Positions 19,161-28,064 of a stretch of 64,000 bases of DNA are shown one piece after another; the stretch's first letter is position 1; every line of letters begins with the position of its first letter. Made by a program: the position numbers and the translations under genes. This DNA is from Curvibacter sp. GWA2_64_110. Its GTDB lineage: Bacteria; Pseudomonadota; Gammaproteobacteria; Burkholderiales; Burkholderiaceae_C. The stretch spans positions 40,087 through 104,086 of the forward strand of contig MGPC01000006.1 of the NCBI GenBank assembly GCA_001797315.1. Reading direction: 5' to 3'. The notes below the pieces were generated by a model that was not told the origin of the DNA, made no database searches, and saw only the letters and a list, made by a program, of their open reading frames with translations.

Positions 19161-20075
19161 TCAGCTGCGGCGGGCGGCGGTGCGGCGGATGGCTTCGTTG
19201 ATTTCGGCGATCGAGCGTTCGATCGCTTCGTCATCCAGGTCTTCGCCCGGGCCATCGAGCAGGCTGGCCTGCACCGTGGAGGCGAACACGCCTTCGTTGA
19301 TGCTGTCGGTGGTCACGCCGCCGCGGGTGGCCTCGAAGGCGTCCGGCGTTTCCCACTCGAGCGCGATCACGGTGACGTTGTCGCTGCTGCCGCCGGCCTT
19401 GACCAGCGCCTTTTCCACTAGGTCCGGCACCGCATGCGACACCGGTTTGAGGCCTAGGTCGTAGACGATCTCGACGTCGCTCAGGCTGCCCCACAAGCCA
19501 TCGGAGCACAGCAGGATCTTGTCGCCCTGCTGCAGGCTGACCGGCCCGGTGATGTCGAACACCGGGTTGACCGGCGACCCCAGGCAGGTGAACAGGATGT
19601 TGCGGTTGACCGGTTCGCCGGCCTTGGTGAGAGGCACCTCGTCCCGGCGCTGCTCCAGGTAGGAGTGGTCGCGCGTGCGCGCCAGCATCTCGCCGTCGCG
19701 CACCATGTACAGGCGCGAGTCGCCGCAGTGGACCCAGGTCACGCTGCTGTCCTGGATCAGGGCCGCCACCACCGTGGTGCGCGGGGAGTCGAGCATGCCC
19801 TTCTCAGTGGCATAACGCAGGATCTGGCGGTGCGCCGCCATCACCGCCGAGGCCAGGAAGGCGCGCGGGTCGGCAATTTCGGGCCGGGCTTCCTTCTGGA
19901 ACATGGCGGCAATGACCTGCAGCGTCATCTGGGCCGCAATCTCGCCTTCGGGGTGGCCGCCCATGCCGTCGGCCAGCAGGAAAAGACCGGTATTGCGCGT
20001 GTAGCAATAACCCATGCGGTCTTCGTTCGTCTCGCGGCCGCCTTTGCGGCTGATCTGGTAAACCGAAAATCTCAT
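19161..20075 (-). CDS. PP2C-type Ser/Thr protein phosphatase
   Basis: 304 residues. A PPM/PP2C domain covers most of the protein: GGRETNEDRMGY, LLADGMGGHPEGEIAA (metal-binding DGMGG), VHCGDSRLY, and LLCSDGLWGSLSD, with a final SDNVTVIALEW. The C-terminal 50 residues are acidic. The start ATG overlaps the stop of the preceding kinase gene (ATGA), so the two are translated together and probably act as an antagonistic kinase/phosphatase pair on shared substrates. Confidence 0.92.
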   Translation of the reverse strand: MRFSVYQISRKGGRETNEDRMGYCYTRNTGLFLLADGMGGHPEGEIAAQMTLQVIAAMFQKEARPEIADPRAFLASAVMAAHRQILRYATEKGMLDSPRTTVVAALIQDSSVTWVHCGDSRLYMVRDGEMLARTRDHSYLEQRRDEVPLTKAGEPVNRNILFTCLGSPVNPVFDITGPVSLQQGDKILLCSDGLWGSLSDVEIVYDLGLKPVSHAVPDLVEKALVKAGGSSDNVTVIALEWETPDAFEATRGGVTTDSINEGVFASTVQASLLDGPGEDLDDEAIERSIAEINEAIRRTAARRS

Positions 20076-21079
20076 CGTTGTTTTGCACCCAGTCCTGGCA
20101 TGCCTTTGACGCTTTTCTTGGTGTCGGCCACCATGGTGTCGAACTGCAGCCGCACCTTCTCACCCACGGTGAGCTTGGTGTAGTGGCGCTCGCTTTCGCG
20201 GCTGAGCTCCTTCTGCAGGGCAAACACCGACTGCGGCCGGGACAGCGGATCGAGTGCCATGCACCATTCCACCACTTCGATCAGGTTGTCCGAATAGATG
20301 CCGCGCAACCGGGAAAGCGCAATCGCGATGCGGTCCTTCTCCAGCCGCTGCGGCGCTTCGTTGGGCGGATAACCCTGCATGCAGGCATAGATGCAGGCGC
20401 CGATGGCGTAGATGTCGGTCCACGGCCCCATGGCCGCATCGCGCCGGTACATTTCGGGCGCGGCAAAACCGGGGGTGTACATGGGCCGGATGAAGTTGCC
20501 TTCCTTGCTCAGCACCTCGCGCGCGGCACCGAAATCGATCAGCACCGAGCGGTTGTCATCGGTGATGAAGATGTTGGCCGGCTTGATGTCCAGGTGCAGC
20601 ATCTTGTGCTGGTGCACGATGCGCAGGCCACGCAGGATCTCGTCGAACAGCGAGCGGATGGTCGATTCGCGAAACACCTTCTGCTGCTTGAGGTCGCGCG
20701 CGGTGATGATGAATTCCTGCAGCGAAGCGCCTTCCAGGAAGTTCATCACCATGTAGACGGTTTCGTTCTCGCGGAAGAAGTTGAGCACGCTCACCACCGA
20801 GGGGTGAGAGATCTGCGCCAGCGCGCGCCCCTCCTCGAAGAAGCTCTTGAGGCCCAGGCGGTACAGCGAGAGTTTTTCCGGCGGCACCTCGGGCAGCAGC
20901 TTGCCGGGCGCCCGTGATACCAGCGAGGCGGGCAGGTATTCCTTGATGGCGACCTGCAGGCCTTCCGGATCCAGTGCCAGGTAGACCACGCCAAACCCGC
21001 CGGCTGCCAGCTTGCGCAGGATGCGGTAACCGCCAAGAACGGTTTCCGGTGGCAAGGGGGCGGGTTTGAGCTTTGACAT
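20072..21079 (-). CDS. Hanks-type Ser/Thr protein kinase
   Basis: 335 residues. Glycine loop LAAGGFGVVYLA, lysine in VAIKEYLP, catalytic loop HLDIKPANIF, metal-binding DFGAA and an APE motif (FAAPEM) are all present. The HRD arginine is replaced by Leu (HLD), so activation-loop control may differ from RD kinases. The protein ends with a short basic tail and has no transmembrane segment, unlike many bacterial PASTA kinases. It is the first gene of a pair with the PP2C phosphatase and is divergent from yicC. Confidence 0.92.
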   Translation of the reverse strand: MSKLKPAPLPPETVLGGYRILRKLAAGGFGVVYLALDPEGLQVAIKEYLPASLVSRAPGKLLPEVPPEKLSLYRLGLKSFFEEGRALAQISHPSVVSVLNFFRENETVYMVMNFLEGASLQEFIITARDLKQQKVFRESTIRSLFDEILRGLRIVHQHKMLHLDIKPANIFITDDNRSVLIDFGAAREVLSKEGNFIRPMYTPGFAAPEMYRRDAAMGPWTDIYAIGACIYACMQGYPPNEAPQRLEKDRIAIALSRLRGIYSDNLIEVVEWCMALDPLSRPQSVFALQKELSRESERHYTKLTVGEKVRLQFDTMVADTKKSVKGMPGLGAKQR

Positions 21080-21157
21080 AATTCAGAGTGGTGAGCACTC
21101 GATGATCGGGCGCAACCCGGTTATTCTTGGGCACATTCCACAGATTAAGACATCGCA

Positions 21158-22075
21158 ATGCCAGTTTACAGCATGACTGGCTATGCCAGTGCCCAGCACG
21201 GCGCAGCCACCCCCCCCACCGAAGCCGAGTCGCGCAGCGCGGCGAGCAGCCAGTTGGGCATCGAAATCCGCTCGGTCAACAGCCGCTTTCTGGACCTGAC
21301 TTTCCGCCTGTCCGAGGAGTTGCGGCCGTTCGAGCCGGCGCTGCGCGAACTGCTGACCGGCAAGCTCAAGCGCGGCAAGGTGGAAGTGCGCGCCTTTATC
21401 GAAAGCGGTTCGGCGACCGCCGTCAGCGAACCCTCGCCCCGGCTGATGCAGCGGCTCAACACCGTGCAGGACAGCATCAAGGCCTGGCTGCCGCAGGCCC
21501 AGCCCCTGAGCATGGCCGACATCCTGCGGCTGGCGGCCAGCGAGCAGACCGGCACACGCGACTGGAGCGAGGACGTCGTGCCGCTGGCCGAGCAGGCCCT
21601 CAAGGCGCTGCTGGCCGCACGCCAGCGCGAAGGCGAACGGCTGGCGAGCATGCTGCTGGAGCGCATTGCCCAGCTGCGCACCCTGGCGCAGCAAGCCGGG
21701 CCGCTGGTGCCGCAGCTGGTGGAGCAGCAGCGCCAGCGTTTCCTGGAGCGCTGGAAGGAAGCCATGGCGCTGACCGATGGCAGCACGTTGCCCGAAGCGG
21801 CGCAGGACCGGGCGCTGACCGAAGCCACGGCGTTTGCCATCCGCATCGACGTGGCGGAGGAAATCACGCGTCTGGACTCGCACCTGACCGAACTGGAACG
21901 CCTGATCAAAAAAGGCGGCGAGATCGGCAAGCGGCTCGACTTCCTGATCCAGGAGCTGCACCGCGAGGCCAACACCCTGGGCTCCAAATCCGCCGCGCTG
22001 GAACTGACCCACATCTCGGTCGACATGAAGGTGCTGATCGAGCAGATGCGCGAGCAGGTGCAGAACATAGAATAA
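21158..22075 (+). CDS. yicC: YicC-family endoribonuclease
   Basis: 305 residues. The family signature MTGYA at the N-terminus ([11 protein letters not shown]), [13 protein letters not shown], and the C-terminal block [20 protein letters not shown] followed by a conserved acidic helix are present. YicC is an Mn-dependent endoribonuclease reported to act on RNAs including small RNAs. An Ala/Ser-rich insertion near residues 15-30 lengthens the N-terminal region. It is directly followed by gmk and rpoZ. Confidence 0.92.
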   Translation: MPVYSMTGYASAQHGAATPPTEAESRSAASSQLGIEIRSVNSRFLDLTFRLSEELRPFEPALRELLTGKLKRGKVEVRAFIESGSATAVSEPSPRLMQRLNTVQDSIKAWLPQAQPLSMADILRLAASEQTGTRDWSEDVVPLAEQALKALLAARQREGERLASMLLERIAQLRTLAQQAGPLVPQLVEQQRQRFLERWKEAMALTDGSTLPEAAQDRALTEATAFAIRIDVAEEITRLDSHLTELERLIKKGGEIGKRLDFLIQELHREANTLGSKSAALELTHISVDMKVLIEQMREQVQNIE

Positions 22076-22101
22076 GACGATCTCCTGCAGCCGCCTACCC
22101 C

Positions 22102-22725
22102 ATGGACCATCATCCCGGAAACCTGTTTGTCATCGCCGCGCCCAGTGGGGCCGGCAAGTCCAGCCTGGTCAAGGCCCTGCTGGAGCGCGACCCGCTGCTC
22201 GAACTTTCGGTCTCGCACACCACGCGCTCGCCGCGCGGGCAGGAGCAGAACGGCCGCGAGTATTTCTTCATCTCGCCCGCCGCCTTCGACGCCATGGTGC
22301 TGGCCAACGCCTTCGTCGAATGGGCGCACGTGCACAACCACCGCTACGGCACCTCGCGCCAGGCGATCGAGGACAAGATCCTCGCGGGCAATGACATCGT
22401 GCTGGAAATCGACTTCCAGGGTGCGGTGCAGATCCAGAAGCAGTTCCCCAATGCGGTCACCATCTTCATCCTGCCGCCGAGCTGGGACGAGCTGCGCGCC
22501 CGGCTGGAGAAGCGGGGCGAGGATTCGCCGGAGGTGATCGCGCTGCGGCTGAAGAATGCCGCCACCGAGATGGCACAGGCCGAAAAGTTCGATTTCGTTA
22601 TAATCAATGAATTGTTCGATCGCGCGCTTGCCGACATCCAGTCGGTGGTGCACGCCCAGCGGCTCAAGTACCCCACCCAGCGCCGCGTCCGTGCAGAAAC
22701 GTTCCAGGCGCTGCATCTGCCTTAA
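22102..22725 (+). CDS. gmk: Guanylate kinase
   Basis: 207 residues. It phosphorylates GMP to GDP. The P-loop is [17 protein letters not shown] (residues 8-24), with GMP-binding [17 protein letters not shown] and [10 protein letters not shown]. The frame is open for more than 900 bp upstream in the shadow of yicC, but the ATG at 22102 gives the standard N-terminus. It lies in a yicC-gmk-rpoZ-rsh cluster, the usual order for guanine-nucleotide and stringent-response genes. Confidence 0.97.
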   Translation: MDHHPGNLFVIAAPSGAGKSSLVKALLERDPLLELSVSHTTRSPRGQEQNGREYFFISPAAFDAMVLANAFVEWAHVHNHRYGTSRQAIEDKILAGNDIVLEIDFQGAVQIQKQFPNAVTIFILPPSWDELRARLEKRGEDSPEVIALRLKNAATEMAQAEKFDFVIINELFDRALADIQSVVHAQRLKYPTQRRVRAETFQALHLP

Positions 22726-22759
22726 CTGCCGACTTCTCAAGCTTTCCGGAGAAACTCTC

Positions 22760-22963
22760 ATGGCCCGTATTACCGTCGAAGACTGCCTGCTGCAGATCCC
22801 CAACCGCTTCCAGCTGGTGCTGGCCGCGACCTACCGTGCGCGCATGCTGAGCCAGGGCCACACGCCCAAGATCGAGAGCAAGAACAAGCCCGGCGTCACC
22901 GCGCTGCGCGAGATCGCTGCCGGCAAGGTCGGCATCGAAATGCTCAAGAAAGTGCCGACCTGA
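22760..22963 (+). CDS. rpoZ: RNA polymerase omega subunit
   Basis: 67 residues. Begins [20 protein letters not shown] and includes the conserved ALREIAAGK. Omega helps assemble RNA polymerase and forms part of a ppGpp-binding site, consistent with its place before the Rsh gene. CGGAGA lies upstream of the ATG. A strong terminator follows at 22983. Confidence 0.97.
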   Translation: MARITVEDCLLQIPNRFQLVLAATYRARMLSQGHTPKIESKNKPGVTALREIAAGKVGIEMLKKVPT

Positions 22964-22982
22964 ACACACGGTTCGCCAGTTG

Positions 22983-23011
22983 AAAAAGCACCGCTGCGCG
23001 GTGCTTTTTTT
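22983..23011 (+). terminator. Rho-independent terminator after rpoZ
   Basis: AAAAAGCACCG-CTG-CGCGGTGCTTTTTTT: a GC-rich stem flanked by A and T runs, 20 bp after the rpoZ stop. Confidence 0.9.
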
Positions 23012-23052
23012 ATGCACCGGCGAAGACAGCAGCCACAAGCTATATTTAAGGG

Positions 23053-25332
23053 GTGAGTAGCCTGCTCAAATCCACCACCGCCACGCCTGCGCGCCTGCCC
23101 GCAGGTGCGCCAATGGCTGCGTCCAACCCGGCCGCAGCCAATGCCGCGGCGGCCAGCTTTGCCGGGCTCACCGCCAAACTCGACTACCTCTCGCCCTCCG
23201 ACCTGGAACAGGTACGCCAGGCCTACCGCTTCGCCGACGAGGCCCATCTGGGCCAGCTGCGCAACAGCGGTGAACCCTACATCACCCACCCGATCGCGGT
23301 GGCGGCGCAATGCGCCGAGTGGAAACTCGATGCCCAGGCCTTGATGGCCGCCCTGCTGCACGATGCGCTGGAAGACTGCGGCGTCACCAAGATCGAACTG
23401 ATCGAGCGCTTCGGCTCGCCCGTGGCCGAACTGGTGGACGGACTCACCAAACTCGACAAGCTGCAGTTCAACACGCGCGAGGAAAGCCAGGCCGAATCCT
23501 TCCGCAAGATGCTGCTGGCCATGGCGCGCGATGTGCGCGTCATCCTCATCAAGCTGGCCGACCGCACCCACAACATGCGCACGCTGTCCGACGTGCCGCG
23601 CGAGAAGTGGGCCCGCATCTCGTCCGAAACGCTGGAAATCTACGCCCCCATCGCCTACCGCCTGGGCCTGAACCAGACCTACCGCGAGCTGCAGGACCTG
23701 GCCTTCCGCCACCTGCAGCCCTGGCGCTACGCCATCCTGGCCAAGGCAGTTGCCAAGTCGCGCGGCCGTCGGCGCGACCTGGTCCAGAAAGTGCAAAAGG
23801 AGGTGGAAACCGCCTTTGCCGCCACCAGCATGCCGGTGCGCATTGCCGGACGGGAGAAAACGCTCTACTCCATCTACCGCAAGATGGACCAGAAACACCT
23901 GAGCTTTGCCCAGATCAGCGACATGTACGGCTTTCGCGTCATCGTGCCCACGCTGGTCGACTGCTATACCGCCCTGGGCACGCTGCACCAGCTGTACAAG
24001 CCGCTGCCGGGCAAGTTCAAGGACCACATCGCCATTCCGAAGCTCAACGGCTACCAGTCGCTGCACACCACGCTGGTGGGGCCGTCGGGCGTGAACGTGG
24101 AATTCCAGCTGCGCACCGAGGCCATGCACGTGGTGGCCGAGTCCGGCGTGGCGGCCCACTGGCTCTACAAGGCCAAGGAACCCGACAGCCCGACCACGGC
24201 CCGCCTGGGCGCCCAGTGGCTGCAGTCGCTGCTCGACATCCAGAACGAGACGCGCGATGCCGCCGAGTTCTGGGACCATGTCAAGGTCGACCTGTTCCCG
24301 GAAGCGGTCTACGTCTTCACGCCCAAGAGCAAGATCATGGCCCTGCCGCGCGGCGCCACCGTGGTGGACTTCGCCTATGCCATCCACAGTGACATCGGCG
24401 ACCGCACCATGGCGGCGCGCATCAACGGCGAGCAGGTGCCGCTGCGTACCGAGCTCAAGAGCGGCGACGTGGTCGAGGTCGTCACGGCGCCGGTCTCCAC
24501 GCCCAACCCAGCTTGGCTGAGCTTTGTGCGCACCGGGCGTGCCCGCTCCAAGATCCGGCACCACCTCAAGACCATGGCCCAGGCCGAATCCGAGGCGCTG
24601 GGCGAGAAACTTCTGCTGCAGGCCCTGCGTGCCGAAGGCATCGAGAAATTCCCGACCGATGACGATGCGGCGACCCGCTCCGGCCTGTGGGACAAGCTGC
24701 TGCGCTTCACCGGCAACCGCAGCCGCTCCGAGTTGCTGACCGACGTCGGCCTGGGCAAGCGCATCGCCTCCATCGTGGCCAAACGCATGGTGGCACTGCT
24801 GGCCGAAACCGGCGAAAAACCCGATGCCCTGCTGCTGACGCGCGAACGCTTCACCGCCCACGAATCCACCATGCAGGGCGAAGTAACGATCGACGGCAGC
24901 GAAAACGCCTCGGTCCAGTTTGCCCCCTGCTGCCGTCCGGTGCCGGGCGACAGCATCGTCGGCTACCTGGGACGCGGCGAAGGCCTGGTGGTCCATGCCG
25001 AAGACTGCGCCATCGCCCGCAAGCTGCGCAACAAGGACAGCGAGCGCTTCATCGGCGTCGACTGGTCGGACGAGCCGGTACGCACCTTCGAAACCGGCAT
25101 CGTGGTCACCGTCACCAACGGCCAGGGCGTGCTGGCGCGCGTGGCCTCTGCCTTGGCCGCATCGGAAGCGGACATTGCCCACATCGACATGGGGCAGGAA
25201 GCGGCGCAGGAAACCACCGATCTGCACTTTGTCATCGGGGTGCGCGACCGCAGCCACCTGGAAGCCGCGCTGCGCAACCTGCGGCGCACGCCCTCCGTGC
25301 TGAGCGCCGAACGCAGCAAGAACGCCCCCTGA
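23053..25332 (+). CDS. spoT: Bifunctional (p)ppGpp synthetase/hydrolase (Rsh/SpoT)
   Basis: 759 residues from a GTG at 23053. Domains in order: an Ala-rich leader (1-40), HD hydrolase (H103-D104 in LLHDALEDCG; YITHPIAVA), synthetase (ISDMYGFRVIVP, LNGYQSLHTT, about 210-410), TGS (VYVFTPKSKIMALPRGATVVDFAYAIH, split across residues near 415-445), a zinc-finger/helical region (FAPCCRPVPGDSIVGY) and a C-terminal ACT domain (VVTVTNGQGVLARV). An intact HD motif supports a bifunctional enzyme rather than a RelA-type synthetase. It follows the rpoZ terminator and so has its own promoter, though none is obvious to me. Confidence 0.95.
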   Translation: MSSLLKSTTATPARLPAGAPMAASNPAAANAAAASFAGLTAKLDYLSPSDLEQVRQAYRFADEAHLGQLRNSGEPYITHPIAVAAQCAEWKLDAQALMAALLHDALEDCGVTKIELIERFGSPVAELVDGLTKLDKLQFNTREESQAESFRKMLLAMARDVRVILIKLADRTHNMRTLSDVPREKWARISSETLEIYAPIAYRLGLNQTYRELQDLAFRHLQPWRYAILAKAVAKSRGRRRDLVQKVQKEVETAFAATSMPVRIAGREKTLYSIYRKMDQKHLSFAQISDMYGFRVIVPTLVDCYTALGTLHQLYKPLPGKFKDHIAIPKLNGYQSLHTTLVGPSGVNVEFQLRTEAMHVVAESGVAAHWLYKAKEPDSPTTARLGAQWLQSLLDIQNETRDAAEFWDHVKVDLFPEAVYVFTPKSKIMALPRGATVVDFAYAIHSDIGDRTMAARINGEQVPLRTELKSGDVVEVVTAPVSTPNPAWLSFVRTGRARSKIRHHLKTMAQAESEALGEKLLLQALRAEGIEKFPTDDDAATRSGLWDKLLRFTGNRSRSELLTDVGLGKRIASIVAKRMVALLAETGEKPDALLLTRERFTAHESTMQGEVTIDGSENASVQFAPCCRPVPGDSIVGYLGRGEGLVVHAEDCAIARKLRNKDSERFIGVDWSDEPVRTFETGIVVTVTNGQGVLARVASALAASEADIAHIDMGQEAAQETTDLHFVIGVRDRSHLEAALRNLRRTPSVLSAERSKNAP

Positions 25333-25341
25333 ACCTGGCCT

Positions 25342-25905
25342 TCAGCTGGCGGCCGGCGCCGGGTAACGCACCGCCAGCACCTCCACCTCTTCCGCGCCCA
25401 GCGGCGTGACCAGCTTGACCACATCGCCTTCGCGTGCTTTCAGCAGTGCGCGCGCAATCGGCGAAATCCAGCTCACCTGCGCCTGCAGGCTGTCCGCCTC
25501 GTCAATGCCCAGGATGGTGATGGTGCGCTCCAGGCCAGCCTGGTCGGCATAGGTGACGGTAGCGCCGAAGAACACCTGGTCGCTGCCGTGGTGCACGCTC
25601 GGGTCGGCCACCTCGGCAATCTCCAGCCGCTTGGTGAGGAAACGGATGCGCCGGTCGATCTCGCGCAGGCGTTTCTTGCCGTAGAGGTAGTCACCGTTCT
25701 CGGAGCGGTCGCCATTGCTGGCAGCCCAATGCACGATGTCGACCACCTTGGGCCGCTCGTTGTCGATCAGGTCCATCAGCTCCGCGCGCAGGCGGGCATA
25801 ACCTTGCGGTGTGATGTAGTTCTTGCCGCCGCTCGGCAGCGGGGGCAGTTGCGGATCGTCGTCGTCGTCCGCAGCCTCGGTTTCCCTGGTAAAGGCCTTG
25901 CTCAT
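25342..25905 (-). CDS. greB: Transcription elongation factor GreB
   Basis: 187 residues from the ATG at 25905. GreB rescues backtracked RNA polymerase by stimulating transcript cleavage. After an acidic N-terminal leader (EAADDDDDPQ) come the coiled coil with the acidic tip (ERPKVVDIVHWAASNGDRSENGDY) read in two parts, and the FKBP-like C-terminal domain (WISPIARALLKAREGD). The basic YGKKRLREIDRRIRFL is typical of GreB rather than GreA. The frame stays open upstream through tRNA-Arg, which is not coding. It is convergent with spoT. Confidence 0.94.
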   Translation of the reverse strand: MSKAFTRETEAADDDDDPQLPPLPSGGKNYITPQGYARLRAELMDLIDNERPKVVDIVHWAASNGDRSENGDYLYGKKRLREIDRRIRFLTKRLEIAEVADPSVHHGSDQVFFGATVTYADQAGLERTITILGIDEADSLQAQVSWISPIARALLKAREGDVVKLVTPLGAEEVEVLAVRYPAPAAS

Positions 25906-25942
25906 GGCGTTTCCCCTCGAACCAGCATGGTGAGTGCAAGAA

Positions 25943-25974
25943 AAAAGCCTGCAACTTTTCAGTTGCAGGCTTTT
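25943..25974 (-). terminator. Terminator between tRNA-Arg and greB
   Basis: A perfect 13-bp stem AAAAGCCTGCAAC / GTTGCAGGCTTTT with a six-base loop. It ends tRNA-Arg transcription on the minus strand and can work in both directions. Confidence 0.85.
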
Positions 25975-25978
25975 CATT

Positions 25979-26055
25979 TGGTGCGGCTGGCAGGAATCGA
26001 ACCCACGACCCCTTGGTTCGTAGCCAAGTACTCTATCCAGCTGAGCTACAGCCGC
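25979..26055 (-). tRNA. tRNA-Arg (anticodon ACG)
   Basis: A 77-nt tRNA with encoded CCA. Acceptor GCGGCTG pairs with CAGCCGC, the D arm has TAGCTCAGCTGG, the anticodon stem CTTGG/CCAAG encloses CTACGAA (anticodon ACG) and the T arm has GGTTCGATTCC. Confidence 0.95.
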
Positions 26056-26223
26056 TAAAAATGAAATTATAGCACGATCCTGGAAGCCTTCCGAAGTCAG
26101 GCTGCAAACCGGCCACATTACCCCCAGTCCCTGTGGTCTACATTGTGGACAACCTGCAGGACAACTCGGGCAAGCCGCGCCGGCATTGGCCCGACGCACA
26201 TTGCACAAGAAAAAGGCAGTGCA

Positions 26224-26275
26224 AATGGTAGGGCGTGCTGGGCTCGAACCAGCGACCAAGGGATTATGAGTCCCC
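26224..26275. repeat. Left attachment repeat (displaced tRNA 3' fragment)
   Basis: This 52-bp stretch is identical to 36134-36185, covering the anticodon loop through the CCA end of the tRNA. Sequence diverges right after TCCCC, so this copy lacks the 5' half and is not a tRNA gene. The 170 bp between tRNA-Arg and this repeat contain nothing I recognise. The 171 bp between the repeat and the integrase start contain a small ATGCG/CGCAT hairpin with a T run (26347-26365) and the paired repeat at 26401. Confidence 0.9.
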
Positions 26276-26400
26276 ATCTGGCACTATTTCGGACTGTTGA
26301 AGACCGTAGGTAAAATCTCCCGAAATCAATGAAATCAACAGGATAGATGCGGGTCTCGCATTTTTCGTGTTGAACATGATTTGCCAAAACTGCATCCGCG

Positions 26401-26421
26401 TGGCTACATGGTGGCTACATG
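26401..26421 (+). repeat. Left copy of paired TGGCTACATG repeats
   Basis: Two tandem TGGCTACATG units separated by G, 126 bp inside the left attachment repeat. The same paired motif, same orientation and spacing, recurs at 36059-36079 inside the right end. Such end-specific repeats fit integrase arm-type binding sites. Confidence 0.6.
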
Positions 26422-26446
26422 GAACTGCCTGGGAGACCAAGGGATC

Positions 26447-27805
26447 ATGCGTCCTTTAAAGACTGCGCCGGTCGATTTGAGCGTGCCGCAAGAGCTCACG
26501 GTAGGCCTCATCGAGCGCCTGAAATGCCCCGAGGGCAAAGCACAAGCCTTCCTGCGCGACCGTAAGGCGCCCGCCCTGCGCGTCCGCGTGACGACCTCCG
26601 GCGCCAAGGCCTATGTCTTCGAAGCCAAGCTAGGCCGCCAGACCATCCGCCGCACCATCGGCGATGTGCGCTCCTGGACCATCGAGGGTGCGCGCACCGA
26701 AGCCAACCGCCTGCGCGTGCAAATCGACCAGGGCGCGGACCCGCGAGAAGTCGAGCGGCAAAAGGAAGCCGAGCGCCTGGCGAAAGCGGCTGTCGCTGTC
26801 GTGCAGGCCGTCACTGTGGGCGAAGCCTGGTCCGCCTACATCGCAGCCCGGCGCCCGCGCTGGGGCGAGCATCACTACAAGGACCATATCCGCAAGTCCA
26901 AGGCTGGAGGCACGCCCGCCGTACGCGGCACGCGCGGACGGGGCGAGACCGTCGCGGGACCGATCTACCCGCTCTTGTCCCTCAAGCTGCGCGAACTCAC
27001 TCCCACAGCTCTGAGTCGTTGGGCCGAAAAGGAAACGGCCAAGGCGCCCACTTCCGCCCGCCTCTCCTGGCGCTTGGTTCGTGGCTTCCTCAGCTGGTGC
27101 GCGGAACATCCGCAATATGCCCAGGTACTGCCACCGCAGAACCCGGCCAAGGCCAAGGTCGTGCGCGAAGTGCTAGGTAAGCCCAAGGTGCGCCAAGACG
27201 CCCTGCAACGGGAACAGCTGGCCGCGTGGTTCGACGCCGTGCGCCAACTCGCCAATCCAATGGCTGCCGCCTACCTGCAAGTCCTGCTGCTGACGGGCGC
27301 CCGGCCTGGCGAGATCCTGGCCTTGCGCTGGGCCGATGTGGATATCAAATGGCGGGGGCTCACCATCCGCGACAAGGTCGAGGGCGAGCGCATCATCCCG
27401 CTCACCTCCTACGTCGCGTCATTGCTGGGCTCCCTGCCCCGGGTCAATGAGTGGGTTTTTGCCAGCCCCTCCAATGAAGTCAAGATGGCCAGCAAGGCCA
27501 TGAGCACGCCGCATAAACTGCACGATCGGGCCTGTCGGGTCGCGGGCATCGAGGGGCTAACCCTGCATGGCCTGCGCCGCTCCTTCAAGTCGCTCACGGA
27601 GTGGCTGGAGATCCCGGCAGGCATCGTGGCGCAGATCATGGGCCACAAACCGAGCGCGACCGCCGAGAAGCACTACACCGTCAGGCCGCTGGATTTGTTG
27701 CGCCTGCATCATGAAAAGATCGAGGCCTGGATACTTGCTCAAGCCGGGATCGAGTTCGACCCTCAGGAAGCTGCCACGAACCGCAAATTGCGGGCCGTGA
27801 AGTAA
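26447..27805 (+). CDS. Tyrosine-family site-specific integrase
   Basis: 452 residues from the ATG at 26447 (the frame is open from 26381, through the TGGCTACATG repeats). An N-terminal arm-binding region (AKAYVFEAKLGRQTIRRTIG) and a core-binding region precede the catalytic domain. Catalytic residues visible: Arg in LLTGARPGEILALRW, HxxR in LTLHGLRRSF, His in QIMGHKP and the nucleophile Tyr in AEKHYTVRP. It lies just inside the truncated attachment repeat and reads into the island, and should catalyse tRNA-site integration and excision. Confidence 0.93.
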   Translation: MRPLKTAPVDLSVPQELTVGLIERLKCPEGKAQAFLRDRKAPALRVRVTTSGAKAYVFEAKLGRQTIRRTIGDVRSWTIEGARTEANRLRVQIDQGADPREVERQKEAERLAKAAVAVVQAVTVGEAWSAYIAARRPRWGEHHYKDHIRKSKAGGTPAVRGTRGRGETVAGPIYPLLSLKLRELTPTALSRWAEKETAKAPTSARLSWRLVRGFLSWCAEHPQYAQVLPPQNPAKAKVVREVLGKPKVRQDALQREQLAAWFDAVRQLANPMAAAYLQVLLLTGARPGEILALRWADVDIKWRGLTIRDKVEGERIIPLTSYVASLLGSLPRVNEWVFASPSNEVKMASKAMSTPHKLHDRACRVAGIEGLTLHGLRRSFKSLTEWLEIPAGIVAQIMGHKPSATAEKHYTVRPLDLLRLHHEKIEAWILAQAGIEFDPQEAATNRKLRAVK

Positions 27806-27807
27806 CG

Positions 27808-27985
27808 CCTTAGGGATCTTCCCTAAAGGTCGCCCCATATAGGACTCTCCCTATTGGGCACCGCCCCATAGGGTTCGACCCAATGGGCACCTCCCTAAGG
27901 GTGGCCCCCTTAGGCTACCCTGCTGTACGCCTAAGGGAAGGGATAGCGCTAGCGCTACCTACCCGCCGCTACCGCTACCGCTAGG
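27808..27985. repeat. Cluster of palindromes and direct repeats (CCTAAGGG/TAGGG type)
   Basis: Noncoding DNA of about 180 bp with several structures. A 9-bp stem CCTTAGGGA / TCCCTAAAGG (27808-27829). An 11-bp hairpin CCCTATTGGGC-ACC-GCCCCATAGGG (27849-27873). CCTAAGGG / CCCTTAGG (27894-27914) and a further CCTAAGGG at 27930-27937. The perfect 14-bp palindrome TAGCGCTAGCGCTA (27944-27957). Tandem CCGCTA units (about 27965-27983). It lies between the integrase and the next gene; it may be an origin, a protein-binding array or a transcription barrier. Confidence 0.7.
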
Positions 27986-28064
27986 GAGCAAACTTGATCT
28001 TGACTTCAACGCAGATCGTTTCATACAGTCAGCGACAAAGGCCCTTCAAGCGTTATCAACAGTC

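Noticed and set aside
21127..22101. Long N-terminal extension of guanylate kinase
   Set aside because: It lies out of frame over yicC, is Arg/Pro-rich, and the P-loop is correctly placed from the ATG at 22102.
26224..26275. A second tRNA gene at the island's left end
   Set aside because: Only the 3' part is present; sequence diverges right after the anticodon loop, so it is an attachment-site remnant.
25906..26277. N-terminal extension of GreB
   Set aside because: The open frame crosses a terminator, tRNA-Arg and the attachment repeat; the ATG at 25905 matches the family start.
27965..27983. CRISPR-like tandem repeat
   Set aside because: The CCGCTA units are 6 bp and contiguous without spacers; no cas genes are present.
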